Position numbers and translations under genes: made by a program. DNA of 64,000 bases. Source: Intestinimonas timonensis (GTDB taxonomy: Bacteria > Bacillota > Clostridia > Oscillospirales > Oscillospiraceae). The notes under the pieces were generated by a model. The model had not been told where the DNA came from. It was given only the letters and a program-made list of their open reading frames with translations, and searched no databases. The stretch is from assembly GCF_900626145.1 (NCBI RefSeq), contig NZ_LR130817.1, positions 1,145,562-1,209,561 on the forward strand. Direction: 5' to 3'. Below are positions 1 through 8,419 of this stretch, piece after piece; within the stretch, counting starts at the first letter, position 1, and every line of letters starts with the position of its first letter.

Positions 1-323
1 CACCCCTCCTCCCGACCTTCTCCCAGCTGCAGTGCCGCCAGGGCCAGCAGCAAACTGGCGCCCGGACCAGCTAGGATGGACAACAGTTCCCCGGAATAGG
101 TCAGCGGATATCGCCGGTCCAAATCCATCTCTCCCCCAGAGATTGTCAGCCGTAATTCCTTTACAGCGCCTCCCTGGAGACGGACAGCGGTGTAATGCCC
201 CAACTCGTGAACAGCGGCGGCCAAGGCCGCCCATGGGAGCACACTCTCCCCGTCCAGAAAAGCCAGGGCCGCTGCCAGCAGCAGAAAACCGGGGCTCAAT
301 CTGACATGCCTTACCACTTCCAC
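1..323 (-). CDS. spoIVFB: SpoIVFB-like M50 site-2 protease (partial, runs off window start)
   Basis: The visible N-terminal 107 residues start at a GTG four bases after the preceding gene's stop. A hydrophobic segment (residues about 11-23) is followed by HELGH at about residue 39, the zinc-binding HExxH of M50 intramembrane proteases, and then by a second hydrophobic stretch (SILAGPGASLLLALAAL). In Bacillus, SpoIVFB sits in the outer forespore membrane and cuts the pro-sequence from sigma-K. The identification rests on the HELGH motif, on the SpoIVFA-like gene immediately upstream in the same operon, and on a sigK gene 3 kb away that encodes a hydrophobic pro-sequence. The catalytic aspartate region and the C-terminal CBS domain lie outside the window. 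A generic M50 protease is the alternative. Confidence 0.8.
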   Translation of the reverse strand, partial: MEVVRHVRLSPGFLLLAAALAFLDGESVLPWAALAAAVHELGHYTAVRLQGGAVKELRLTISGGEMDLDRRYPLTYSGELLSILAGPGASLLLALAALQLGEGREEG

Positions 324-326
324 GGC

Positions 327-1268
327 CTACTCCGTCTCAATATAATCTGACGGGTCCACCAGCTCTCCGTTCACCTTCACCTCGAAGTGGAGGTGGGCGC
401 CGGTGACCTCCCCGGTATCTCCCACCTCAGCCACCTTCTCCCCCGCCGCCACCTGCTGTCCCGGCTGGACACACAGGCGGCTGCAGTGGGCATAGAAGCT
501 GGTAACACCGTTTGCGTGCTGGATCTGAAGGTACAGCCCATAGGCCGGACTCTCGCCGATGTAATCCACTACTCCAGCGGCAAAGGCCTTGATATCCGTC
601 CCGTAGTTGGCGGCCAGGTCCAGGCCGTTGTGGAATTTCTCGCCCCCCTCAATGGGATGCTCCCGCAGCCCAAAACCAGAGGAGACCGGCGCCATTACCG
701 GCGCGACGGTCTCCCCCACTCCCAACGGATCTGCTGGCTGGGTCTCCGCCTCCTCCGGGGCGGGCGTTTCCTCGACTTGGACGGGCTGCGCAGTCTCTTG
801 GAGAGGCGGCGGCGTCTCTGCTTCTATCGGCCAGCGCAGCGTACCGGCACTCTCAGCCAGCCGCTCCGCCTCACGGACATAAAGAGGATTGTCACGTCTG
901 GTGAAGGTGTAGGGACTCCACCCCTCCTCCATACCAAGCATCGACTTCCACACCTGAGCCACCACCTCGCTGCTGCTCTCCCCCCGGTCCACCGCGCGGC
1001 CCAGGTCGGCAAACACGGCCTTGAAGTCAGTGTCAGCCTGTATGATCTGGAGGAGCTCGCTTCGTACCTCCTCCATGCCGCCGGGAACAGCATCCCGGCC
1101 CAGGAAGACCGCCAGAAAGAGTACCGCACATACACACAGCTGAAATAGCCGCCGCTTTTCGCGGGGTGCCAGGGACACGCTTCGTCTGTCCCGCCGTCCG
1201 CTGCCTGTACTCCGCCGCCGTCCAGCCGTCCGCCGGGCTGTGGTCTCCCAACGCCGTGCGCTCTCCAT
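327..1268 (-). CDS. spoIVFA: SpoIVFA-like membrane-anchored M23/LytM-domain protein
   Basis: This 313-residue protein has a basic N-terminus, one transmembrane segment at about residues 43-60 (LFQLCVCAVLFLAVFL), a Pro/Glu-rich linker, and a C-terminal LytM/M23 domain at about residues 195-310. The domain has FHNGLDLA and HLHFEV, so the M23 metal ligands appear present. In Bacillus, SpoIVFA anchors and inhibits SpoIVFB until its LytM domain is cleaved by SpoIVB. Here the gene directly precedes the HELGH protease gene with a 3-base gap, the standard spoIVFA-spoIVFB order. Bacillus SpoIVFA is shorter and lacks intact catalytic residues; this copy looks more like an active M23 enzyme. A SpoIIQ-like or cell-wall endopeptidase role is the alternative. 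Confidence 0.72.
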   Translation of the reverse strand: MESARRWETTARRTAGRRRSTGSGRRDRRSVSLAPREKRRLFQLCVCAVLFLAVFLGRDAVPGGMEEVRSELLQIIQADTDFKAVFADLGRAVDRGESSSEVVAQVWKSMLGMEEGWSPYTFTRRDNPLYVREAERLAESAGTLRWPIEAETPPPLQETAQPVQVEETPAPEEAETQPADPLGVGETVAPVMAPVSSGFGLREHPIEGGEKFHNGLDLAANYGTDIKAFAAGVVDYIGESPAYGLYLQIQHANGVTSFYAHCSRLCVQPGQQVAAGEKVAEVGDTGEVTGAHLHFEVKVNGELVDPSDYIETE

Positions 1269-1343
1269 ACCTGACGCCCCCCATCCTCACGGTTTCATCC
1301 CATCCTATTCGGACGGGCTGTGAGATATGACGGGCGCCGGTCC

Positions 1344-4001
1344 TCAGCGCTTCTTTTTCTCTATGGCTCTGTCCATGGCATGGCGCACCGGCGCTGACCG
1401 TTCCCGACGGTTGTTTTTGGCCAGCACGGCAGCGATCTGCCCACTCACCTGCTCCATCTCCTGGCGGAACACCGTGGCCGACAGCCGTAGGGCACCGTGA
1501 CCCAGGATGATGAGCTGTTCCGCGCCGTCCGAGGTGGCCACTCGGACCCTGTGACGCTTACCCAGTTCAAAGGTGGTTTTCTCGATATAGGCGTCCGCCG
1601 TTTCGGCCTCTTTGGTGTAGACTACATAAATATTGTGGTAACGGGTGACTTCTCCCAGGTTCCCCGGCACCTTGTAGGCGTCAAAGACCAGGATGACCTC
1701 ACACTTGCGGAATCCCTGGTAGTTGCTCAAAAGGTCCATGAGCATTTTTCGGGCGGCGTCCAGGTTGTCCTTGGCCACCTCTTTGAGCTCTTCCCAGGCA
1801 AAAATGATATTGTAGCCATCCACCAACAGATATTCCGGTCCCCGGTTTTGTTCCATGAGTCGGTATTTTTCCCCGTCCAGACTGGTACGGGCAGGCTTAG
1901 GCGCAGGCCGAAATGCCTCCCGCTCTACCTTGCCGTAGGTCCGCTCATAGATGGCCTGGAGCTCCTTGTCCTCCTCCAGTGAGCCCGCCCAGCTCCGCCG
2001 GCTCCCGCCGGCAGGCGTAGGGTCCGGCGCCACCTCCTCCGCCGGTGCAAGATCGATCCCACTGCTTACGTGGGCCATCTCGGGTACCTTGTCCCACTTT
2101 ACCACATACCCCGCACCGTGGGAACAGAATACCGAGTCAGCGGGATTCTCCAGATCCCGGTCCGGGTCGTAGCCCAGCGCCTCCACCACGCTGTCCTGAT
2201 TCCGGCAGGGCTCATAGCCCCGGAAGACGCAGTTCAGTCTGCCCTGGCCCCTGGTGTAAGCCGTCACCTCCCTGGCATAGTCCCCCAGCTCGGCCACCGG
2301 AGCAGTTCCAGTAAGCACCGTTTCGGTTCCCAGGGTCTCAGGCGGGTCTACCCGTCCCCCCATACGCTGGAGGTCGGACATAGCCCGGCCCACATATTCC
2401 CCAGGAATTTCAAGGCGGAAGTCATACCAAGGCTCCAGGAGGACACTCTGGGCCTCCATGAGTCCCTGGCGTACTGCCCGGTAAGTGGCCTGCCGGAAGT
2501 CGCCTCCCTCGGTGTGCTTCTCGTGAGCACGGCCCGCCGTCAGGATGATGCTCATGTCAGTGATGGGCGAGCCGGTGAGCACGCCCAGGTGGGCCTTCTC
2601 CTCCAGATGGGTGAGGATCAGCCGCTGCCAGCGCCCCTCCAGTACGTCCTCTGGGCAGGCGGTGCCAAACCGCAGGCCGCTCCCAGGCGGCAGCGGTTCC
2701 AGAAGTAAGTGGACCTCAGCATAGTGGCGCAAGGGTTCATAGTGCCCCACCCCCTCCACCGGGGCAGCAATGGTCTCCCGGTAGACGATACTCCCCGGCC
2801 CGAAGGAGACCTCCAGGCCAAACCGCTCCAGAGCCAGCCGCCGGAGGACCTCCAGCTGGATCTGGCCCATAAGCTGGATGTGAATCTCCCGAAGCTGCTC
2901 ATTCCACACCAGGTGGAGCTGAGGGTCCTCCTCTTCTAGCTGTCGCAGCTTCATCATGGCAGTATAAGGGTCCTGGCCCTCGGGCAGCAATACCTGACAC
3001 GAGAGGACTGGTTCCAGGGCTGGGTCCTCCCCCGGCGGCTCAAATCCCAGGCCCTCGCCTGGCTTTGTCTGGCTCAGACCGGTGACTGCACACACCGTTC
3101 CCGGCTCTGCCCGCTCCACCGTCTGGAACTTCTCCCCGGAGTAAATGCGGATCTGATCCGCCTTCTCCTCCCAAACCTTTTCGTCCGGCAGGCCAGGACG
3201 GCGGTTGGTCAGCAGGTCCTTTACCTTCAGCGTCCCACCAGTAACCTTTAAATAGGTCAGCCGGTTTCCTTGAGTGTCCCGGGCAATTTTAAAAATTCGC
3301 GCTCCGAATTCAGCCGGTGCCGGCTTCTGACGGGTATAACGGTCCAGACAGTCCAGCAGCCGGTCCACCCCCTCCAGCTTCAGGGCTGAGCCGAAGCAGC
3401 AGGGAAAGAGCTTGCGTTCCGCTACTAGGCTGGCCAGTACGTCATCAGACAGAGTCCCGCTCTCCAAATAGGCCTCCATGACGGACTCATCACACATGGC
3501 GGCTTCCTCCAGCCAGTCCGTATCGATGCCATCTCCTACATCAACACACCCGTCATCCAGTTTGCCCTTCAGATCACGGATGAGTGCAGTCCGGTCCGCT
3601 CCTGCCAGGTCCATCTTGTTCACGAAGAGGAAAACCGGTACATTGTAGCGCTTCAGGAGCCTCCACAATGTCATGGTATGGCCCTGGACCCCGTCTGTAC
3701 CGCTGATGACCAGGATGGCGTAGTCCAGTACCCTCATGGTCCGCTCCGCTTCGCTGGAGAAGTCTACGTGCCCCGGCGTATCCAATAGTGTGATGGTAGT
3801 CTCCCCCAGCGGCAGGATGGCCTGCTTGGAAAAGATGGTGATGCCCCGCTCCCGCTCGATGGGGTCGGTGTCCAGAAAAGCGTCCTGGTGATCCACCCGG
3901 CCCAAACGACGGAGCGACCCGCTCCGGTAGAGCAAGCCTTCCGACAGGGTGGTTTTGCCTGCATCCACATGGGCCAGAATGCCGACGGCCAGTTTTTTCA
4001 T
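1344..4001 (-). CDS. Tet(M)/EF-G-like translational GTPase fused to a C-terminal NYN ribonuclease domain
   Basis: The frame is open further upstream, but the ATG at 4001 follows AAAGAGGAAGAAG and gives an 885-residue product beginning MKKLAVGILAHVDAGKTT. The GTPase domain has GILAHVDAGKTT (P-loop), RERGITI, DTPGHVDF and VNKMD; EF-G-like domains follow to about residue 690. Classical Tet(M) proteins are about 640 residues. Here an extra NYN (YacP/Rae1-type, PIN-like) domain occupies about residues 724-885, with YLLVDGYNII, VILVFDAYKV and ATSDGAEQ carrying the acidic residues of that fold. Rae1 in Bacillus cleaves mRNA in the ribosomal A site, so the fusion suggests a ribosome-targeted factor with a nuclease arm. 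Tetracycline resistance is possible but not demonstrated. Confidence 0.85.
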   Translation of the reverse strand: MKKLAVGILAHVDAGKTTLSEGLLYRSGSLRRLGRVDHQDAFLDTDPIERERGITIFSKQAILPLGETTITLLDTPGHVDFSSEAERTMRVLDYAILVISGTDGVQGHTMTLWRLLKRYNVPVFLFVNKMDLAGADRTALIRDLKGKLDDGCVDVGDGIDTDWLEEAAMCDESVMEAYLESGTLSDDVLASLVAERKLFPCCFGSALKLEGVDRLLDCLDRYTRQKPAPAEFGARIFKIARDTQGNRLTYLKVTGGTLKVKDLLTNRRPGLPDEKVWEEKADQIRIYSGEKFQTVERAEPGTVCAVTGLSQTKPGEGLGFEPPGEDPALEPVLSCQVLLPEGQDPYTAMMKLRQLEEEDPQLHLVWNEQLREIHIQLMGQIQLEVLRRLALERFGLEVSFGPGSIVYRETIAAPVEGVGHYEPLRHYAEVHLLLEPLPPGSGLRFGTACPEDVLEGRWQRLILTHLEEKAHLGVLTGSPITDMSIILTAGRAHEKHTEGGDFRQATYRAVRQGLMEAQSVLLEPWYDFRLEIPGEYVGRAMSDLQRMGGRVDPPETLGTETVLTGTAPVAELGDYAREVTAYTRGQGRLNCVFRGYEPCRNQDSVVEALGYDPDRDLENPADSVFCSHGAGYVVKWDKVPEMAHVSSGIDLAPAEEVAPDPTPAGGSRRSWAGSLEEDKELQAIYERTYGKVEREAFRPAPKPARTSLDGEKYRLMEQNRGPEYLLVDGYNIIFAWEELKEVAKDNLDAARKMLMDLLSNYQGFRKCEVILVFDAYKVPGNLGEVTRYHNIYVVYTKEAETADAYIEKTTFELGKRHRVRVATSDGAEQLIILGHGALRLSATVFRQEMEQVSGQIAAVLAKNNRRERSAPVRHAMDRAIEKKKR

Positions 4002-4126
4002 AAGCACTTCTTCCTCTTTATCTGCCAGTTTCCCTTCTGAATATAAAGAGAGGGCGCCGGAGCCGATGTCCGGTCTCCGCCGCCCCCATTCAGCTTTTCT
4101 TAGTGTACCACGCTCCGAACCTGGAA

Positions 4127-4502
4127 TCAACCCGAAGCCCTTTCCCCTCCCTCCAGCGCCGCTTTCAGCTTCTCCAAAGCCTTCTTTTCGATGCGGGATA
4201 CATAGGACCGTGAGATTCCGCTTTCCACAGCGATCTCTCTCTGCGTCCTTGGAGCATGACCGTTCAGACCATATCGCTGGATAATAATGCTCTTTTCCCG
4301 TTCTGTGAGGCATTGCTCAACGCACCGACGCACCTGGGCCTGGGCATCCCGGTTATCCAGCTCTTCCAACATATCGTCATCCACACTAAGCACGTCCATT
4401 AGGGAGAGGGACCCGCCATCACCATCCCCCTCCAGGCTGTCCGACAGTGATACCTCACCCTGGAGCTTCCTCTGAGCCCTGAAATGCATGAGGATCTCAT
4501 TC
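4127..4502 (-). CDS. sigK: sigK 3' part: sigma-K regions 3-4 (split gene)
   Basis: This is the C-terminal 123 residues of the sporulation sigma factor, from EILMHFRAQRKLQGEVSLSD to the end at 4127. It includes the region-4 helix-turn-helix TQREIAVESGISRSYVSRIE. It lacks its own start: upstream of the core the reading frame is recombinase DNA in another frame. The 5' part lies at 25059-25392 on the same strand. Joining the two at GAATG (reverse complement of 4498-4502 and 25059-25063) gives 334 + 371 = 705 bases, exactly 235 codons with stop, and recreates the family-typical CIENEILMHF. The gene is therefore interrupted, not degenerate. It should be rebuilt in the mother cell by excision of the intervening element. 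Confidence 0.95.
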
Positions 4503-6206
4503 GCTATCCTCTCCCAACGGATACATAGGTTGGTCAATGGGCGGCAAATCCGCCTCTCCATCCTCCGCAAAGAGGTAAACATAGGCGTTTTTGCCGTCCC
4601 AGACCACCTTTTTGACGATGGTCCGCAGCAGGCGTCGCTTTTCTTCCAGCGTTGCCGAATCCACCGCATTGGCGAACGACTCTATCATTTCCTGATGGAA
4701 GGCAAACTCCTGATGCAGCATCCGGCTCTGCTCGGTGAGGGCTTCCAGCTCGGCAAGGCGCAGCTGCTGGGTCTCGCTCTCGCGATGGAGCTCGTCGATC
4801 TGCTCCATGACATATTTGGCTGAGGTCTCGCTGGCAACGGACAGGGATTCCACCAGCCGCTTGATGCGGTCTTCCGTTTCTGCGTGCTTTTCTTTCAACA
4901 GCGCCAGCTCTGCGTCGTAGCCCTCCTTGCTGCCGCTGATGACTTTTTTCGTCTGCGCCAGCAAATTGGCAAGGGTTTCCTTGTCGGCGGACAGCTTGCG
5001 GATCTCCTCGATGATCTTGGCGTCCAGCGTGTTGCCGTTGCAGTTTTTCATGCCGCAGACCGTACCGTGGCTGCGCTCCTTGGTGGAGCACATATAGGTG
5101 TAGATCAGCTCGTCCTCTGCATTCCTGCGGTTGGTCAGCTTTGGGCGCATATAGTCGCCGCATTCGCTGCACCGCAGCAGGCCGGACAGCAGCGCCACGT
5201 TGCTGCGTGGTCTGCGGTAGCTCTTGGATTTGTTGACGTCCAGCATGGCCTGCACCTGCACCCAATCGCTGCCTGCGATAATGCCGGGATGCTTCCCCAC
5301 CGCCACGATCCATTCCCCCATGGGACGGATCTGGTTTGCCTTGCCGGGGCGCTGGAGCGTGCGGTTGTACGCCATGACTCCGTGCTCGCCGTCGAACTCC
5401 GAGCGCTCGGCAAACAGGTCAACATTGTTTTCTTTCAGATACTGATACGCCGTCTCGTCGGCAATCATGTAGACCGGGTTTGTGAGAATGCCCCGGATGG
5501 CAAAGCGGGTGAACTGCTTGCCGCGTTTCGTGACGCAACGGTGCTCCAGCAGATACTGGTCGGTCTTGCTGAGGGAGCCGGTCTCCATGAAAACCGAGAA
5601 AATCGTCTTGACCAGCTGGATTTCCTCCGGAATAGGTTTGAGCTTGCAGGCTTTCTTCACCTTGCCGTCCACCGTCACGCTGGACAGGCTCTCCGAGGCG
5701 TAGCCCGTGGGCGTTGTGCCGCCCAGCCAGCGCCCGGTCTTGGACAGCTCGTGCATATTGTCCCGGATGCGCTCGGCAATGGTCTCCCGCTCCAGCTGGG
5801 AGAACACGGACGCAATGTACATCATCGCCCGGCCCATTGGAGAGGACGTGTCGAACTGCTCCCGGATGGAGATGAAGTCAATGTGCCGGTCGCCCAGATC
5901 CTCGATGAGCTTGGCAAAATCGCCGATGTTGCGGCTGATGCGGTCGAGGCGGTAGACCACGATGGCGGCAAATTCAATCTTCTGCGAGTCCTTCATCATC
6001 TTCTTGAACTGCGGGCGCTCCAGATTGCCGCCGGAAAAGCCCTCGTCCTCGTAGACCAGCACATTTTCTGCCGCTTCCTCGCCAAAGTGCATGGCGATGT
6101 ACTGGCGGCACAGCTCGATCTGGTTCTCGATGCTCTCGCCCTTGCCGGTGAATTTGGACTTGCGGGAGTAGATGACATATTGCTTCGGCGTATCTTTCGT
6201 TTTCAT
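4497..6206 (-). CDS. Large serine recombinase, SpoIVCA-like (sigK element excisionase/integrase)
   Basis: This 569-residue protein has an N-terminal resolvase domain (about 1-150) with the catalytic serine in IYSRKS (Ser14) and the conserved VVYRLDRISRN and GRAMMYIASVFSQLERE. A recombinase domain with GYASES and GILTNPVY follows, then a zinc ribbon (CSECGDYMRP ... YMCSTKERSHGTVCGMKNCN) and a C-terminal coiled coil at about 430-515. Size and layout match large serine recombinases; Bacillus SpoIVCA is about 500 residues. It is transcribed in the same direction as sigK, and its stop codon lies inside the left recombination core. Its job is inferred to be excising the element to rebuild sigK. Strong ATG start; a sigma-A-like promoter with an embedded dyad lies 38-66 bases upstream. 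Confidence 0.93.
   Translation of the reverse strand: MKTKDTPKQYVIYSRKSKFTGKGESIENQIELCRQYIAMHFGEEAAENVLVYEDEGFSGGNLERPQFKKMMKDSQKIEFAAIVVYRLDRISRNIGDFAKLIEDLGDRHIDFISIREQFDTSSPMGRAMMYIASVFSQLERETIAERIRDNMHELSKTGRWLGGTTPTGYASESLSSVTVDGKVKKACKLKPIPEEIQLVKTIFSVFMETGSLSKTDQYLLEHRCVTKRGKQFTRFAIRGILTNPVYMIADETAYQYLKENNVDLFAERSEFDGEHGVMAYNRTLQRPGKANQIRPMGEWIVAVGKHPGIIAGSDWVQVQAMLDVNKSKSYRRPRSNVALLSGLLRCSECGDYMRPKLTNRRNAEDELIYTYMCSTKERSHGTVCGMKNCNGNTLDAKIIEEIRKLSADKETLANLLAQTKKVISGSKEGYDAELALLKEKHAETEDRIKRLVESLSVASETSAKYVMEQIDELHRESETQQLRLAELEALTEQSRMLHQEFAFHQEMIESFANAVDSATLEEKRRLLRTIVKKVVWDGKNAYVYLFAEDGEADLPPIDQPMYPLGEDSE
4498..4522. other. Recombination core and inner arm, left end of sigK element
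   Basis: On the minus strand the core GAATG follows the arm that ends ...GAGAGGATAG plus one C. The recombinase stop codon TGA (4499-4497) and the first bases of the sigK 3' part overlap here. The arm mirrors the one at 25040-25058. The predicted strand exchange lies within the shared GAATG, probably at its AA. Confidence 0.85.
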
Positions 6207-6243
6207 GGCAGCACCTCGCGCTATTCGTTAGGTTGGTAGATAT

Positions 6244-6272
6244 ATTATAACGGATTGGAATCCGTTTGAAAA
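6244..6272 (-). promoter_or_regulatory. Recombinase promoter with embedded dyad operator
   Basis: On the minus strand a TATAAT (6249-6244) lies 17 bases after TTTTCA (6272-6267). Between them sits the dyad AACGGATT-(2 bases)-AATCCGTT (6249-6266), which touches the -10 box. This layout suggests a vegetative promoter held off by a repressor. An obvious sigma-E-type promoter was not recognised by eye. Confidence 0.5.
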
Positions 6273-6604
6273 GGTACCCAAGGGAAGAATCTGAAAATTT
6301 CTGCGGGAGGCAGAGGTTTTCGCGCGCTGATCGTGCCAGTTCGGAGTGCATCGCTCATGTGCATCGAGAAAATGATTGATGGAATGAGCGATGGGTGCTA
6401 TTTAGAACATTATTGTTTTCGTCATCGACTGCATTCGTACAGTCGCGCCGCACGATTTTTGCGCATTGCTACTTGTCATACGTCAAGTCAATTCCGGCGA
6501 ACTTGTTTATAGCATATCGGATAAACAAGTTGCGATTCAATAAGTAAAAGGCAGCCTCCGGTTGGTTTCAATCAGAGGCTGCCTGAGTTTTTATTGAACT
6601 GTTG
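6273..6604. other. Gene-free stretch with several inverted repeats and a terminator
   Basis: No credible gene was found. Three inverted repeats are visible: CATCGCTCAT at 6349-6358 with its complement at 6384-6393; CGACTG/CAGTCG at 6426-6431 and 6440-6445; and an 11-base perfect pair AACTTGTTTAT/ATAAACAAGTT at 6500-6510 and 6521-6531 with a 10-base loop. A terminator follows at 6550-6583. Some of these could be binding sites or structured RNA; no function is assigned. Confidence 0.5.
6550..6583 (-). terminator. Intrinsic terminator after the DUF4143-type ATPase gene
   Basis: GGCAGCCTC (6550-6558) pairs with GAGGCTGCC (6575-6583). T-rich tracts follow on both strands, so it may work in both directions. 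It lies 22 bases past the stop codon of the ATPase gene. Confidence 0.7.
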
Positions 6605-8389
6605 TTATGCAAGGCTTCGCAGATATTCTTCCACGTTCTGATACTGAATGCCCTCAACCACTTGGCTTTCCCCGCGATAGAGGACGAACTTTCCGGTGAT
6701 CGGGCCGTAGCGGTGCTTGGTCTGGGCGCATTTTTGCTCGTCGATCAGATGGCGGTACTGCTGCGGAACAGCTTCCTCGCTGTGCTTGATCTCGAAAATC
6801 CGGCAGGAGCCTGCCTCCGGGTCAAACACCACCATGTCAAATTCTCCCACAGGAAATTGCAGGACAAATACCTGCTTCTTGGGGTTCGCCAGCTTGGTTT
6901 CCAGCAGGACGATGTCTTCCAGCATCCGCCCTTTGATCTCGGTCAGGATGCGCTGCTGCACGGCGGTGCGCTCCGCCAAAGACAGGGCACTGAACGTTTC
7001 ATCCAACAGCAAACTGCGGATCAGCGCGTCCGCCTGCGCATAGCGGAGACCCGGCTGCGCGATCACCGTGCGGCTGGATTTCATGCTGACATCCGGCAGG
7101 TGCAGCACATCGATCTCCCGCGTTAAGTCCAGCAAGTCCAGATACTCCTTGATCTCCGCTGCGTGAACATCGTCCAGCGCCACGGTCTGCTCTGCCCTGT
7201 TGCGGATCTCCAGCAGCTTCCGCAGGCTGTCGGTGACAAGCGCAAGGTCGATGCGGTCGAGGATGTCCGTCGGGTTCTTCCGATCCCGGCGCAGGTTGCT
7301 GGCGGAAATGCCAAGGTCGTGGGACTTCCAATCCTGCGACAGCACCTCCAGCGTGAAGCGGTGGTTGATGTCCTCCACGACCCGGTTGATGGCGCTGGTC
7401 AGCTCGCCCTTCTCGTATAAATCCCGCAGATGGCGGAAGTGCCCCTCGTACTGATAGCAGCGCAGGGAGTGCTGGATGTTGCGGGCGATGGCGGTGTCCA
7501 CATATTCGTCGGTGCTTTCCTTGCTGGCAAAGGTGGAGGTCTCGTTGTAGTGGACGCCGCCGAGACTCATGGTGCCGCCGTAGCGGATATACTCGTCGAT
7601 GCCGCGAACACCGAGGACAGATTCAAACTCGCGGTAAGGGATGAATGTGGTGTGCAGCAGGATGCAGCGGTCATAGAGCTGCTCGTCCTCGGTAAAGAGA
7701 AAGCCCAGCGAGTCCGTGCCGGAGAGCACGATTTTCATGCCGCAGGCCGCAAACACATCAGAAAACAGCGCTGCGCCCTCGATGAAATCCTCCATCAGCG
7801 TCACCTCGTCGAGGAACACATAGCGAAAGCTCTGCGCTTCCAACTGCTTGAGGTCGCGGTTTACATCTGCCAGCGTGTCTTTTGCAGTGATCTGAATGAA
7901 CGCTGCCTTGGCAAGCTCTGCCTCGTTCATCTCCGCAAAAATCTGGCGGATCATGGTGGTTTTCCCCGTCCGGCGCAGGCCGTAGAGGATGAATACCTTA
8001 TCCTGCGGCTTTCCGTAGACAAAGTCGTGCAGCTGCCGGAAACACTCGCGCCTGCGATAGCCGCGAACAGACGCCGCGAAGGAACGCAGCGCCTCGCCGG
8101 TACGGACATTGGTGGTAAACGCGGAAGGGTTTGCAGATTTCGCCTTGGGCAGCTGCTTTTTCAGCGCTTTCAGCTCCTGTTCCAGCGCCTTCCGCCGCTC
8201 GATTTGGGCGCGGAAATTCTCCAATTCGTCAGCAGGAATATACTTCTCCCGCCGCTTCTTGTTCTCTGTCCAACGGTGGTAAAAATACTCCTTGCCGTTG
8301 ACAGTCTTCTTCGTAACAGAGCCAGCAGGCAAAGTTGCAATCTGCTGTTCCAGCTCCGCCACGCGGGTTTGCATCTCAGATAAGTCCAT
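6605..8389 (-). CDS. AAA-type ATPase with C-terminal DUF4143-like nuclease-fold region
   Basis: This 594-residue protein has an N-terminal coiled coil (about 1-85), then an ATPase with Walker A GLRRTGKTTMI (about residues 136-146) and Walker B YVFLDEVTLM. It ends in a region of the AAA_14/DUF4143 type with EFDMVVFDPEAGSCRIFEIKHS, which resembles a PD-(D/E)XK core (D...E-x-K). Such proteins are common in accessory islands and are often annotated as ATP-binding proteins of unknown role. RBS AGGAGG precedes the ATG. The gene lies inside the sigK element and downstream of the long palindrome at 8420-8475, which probably contains its promoter. A defence or toxin-like role is only inference. Confidence 0.8.
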   Translation of the reverse strand: MDLSEMQTRVAELEQQIATLPAGSVTKKTVNGKEYFYHRWTENKKRREKYIPADELENFRAQIERRKALEQELKALKKQLPKAKSANPSAFTTNVRTGEALRSFAASVRGYRRRECFRQLHDFVYGKPQDKVFILYGLRRTGKTTMIRQIFAEMNEAELAKAAFIQITAKDTLADVNRDLKQLEAQSFRYVFLDEVTLMEDFIEGAALFSDVFAACGMKIVLSGTDSLGFLFTEDEQLYDRCILLHTTFIPYREFESVLGVRGIDEYIRYGGTMSLGGVHYNETSTFASKESTDEYVDTAIARNIQHSLRCYQYEGHFRHLRDLYEKGELTSAINRVVEDINHRFTLEVLSQDWKSHDLGISASNLRRDRKNPTDILDRIDLALVTDSLRKLLEIRNRAEQTVALDDVHAAEIKEYLDLLDLTREIDVLHLPDVSMKSSRTVIAQPGLRYAQADALIRSLLLDETFSALSLAERTAVQQRILTEIKGRMLEDIVLLETKLANPKKQVFVLQFPVGEFDMVVFDPEAGSCRIFEIKHSEEAVPQQYRHLIDEQKCAQTKHRYGPITGKFVLYRGESQVVEGIQYQNVEEYLRSLA

Positions 8390-8419
8390 AGCGCACCTCC
8401 TGTGAGATACTATTCTATG

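Noticed and set aside
1344..4001. Plain tetracycline-resistance gene
   Set aside because: The protein is about 240 residues longer than Tet(M), carries a nuclease-like domain and lies beside sporulation genes, so resistance cannot be claimed from sequence alone.
4127..4502. sigK as a decayed pseudogene
   Set aside because: The two parts join with an exact frame, no internal stops and a canonical junction peptide, so the interruption is a precise insertion, not decay.
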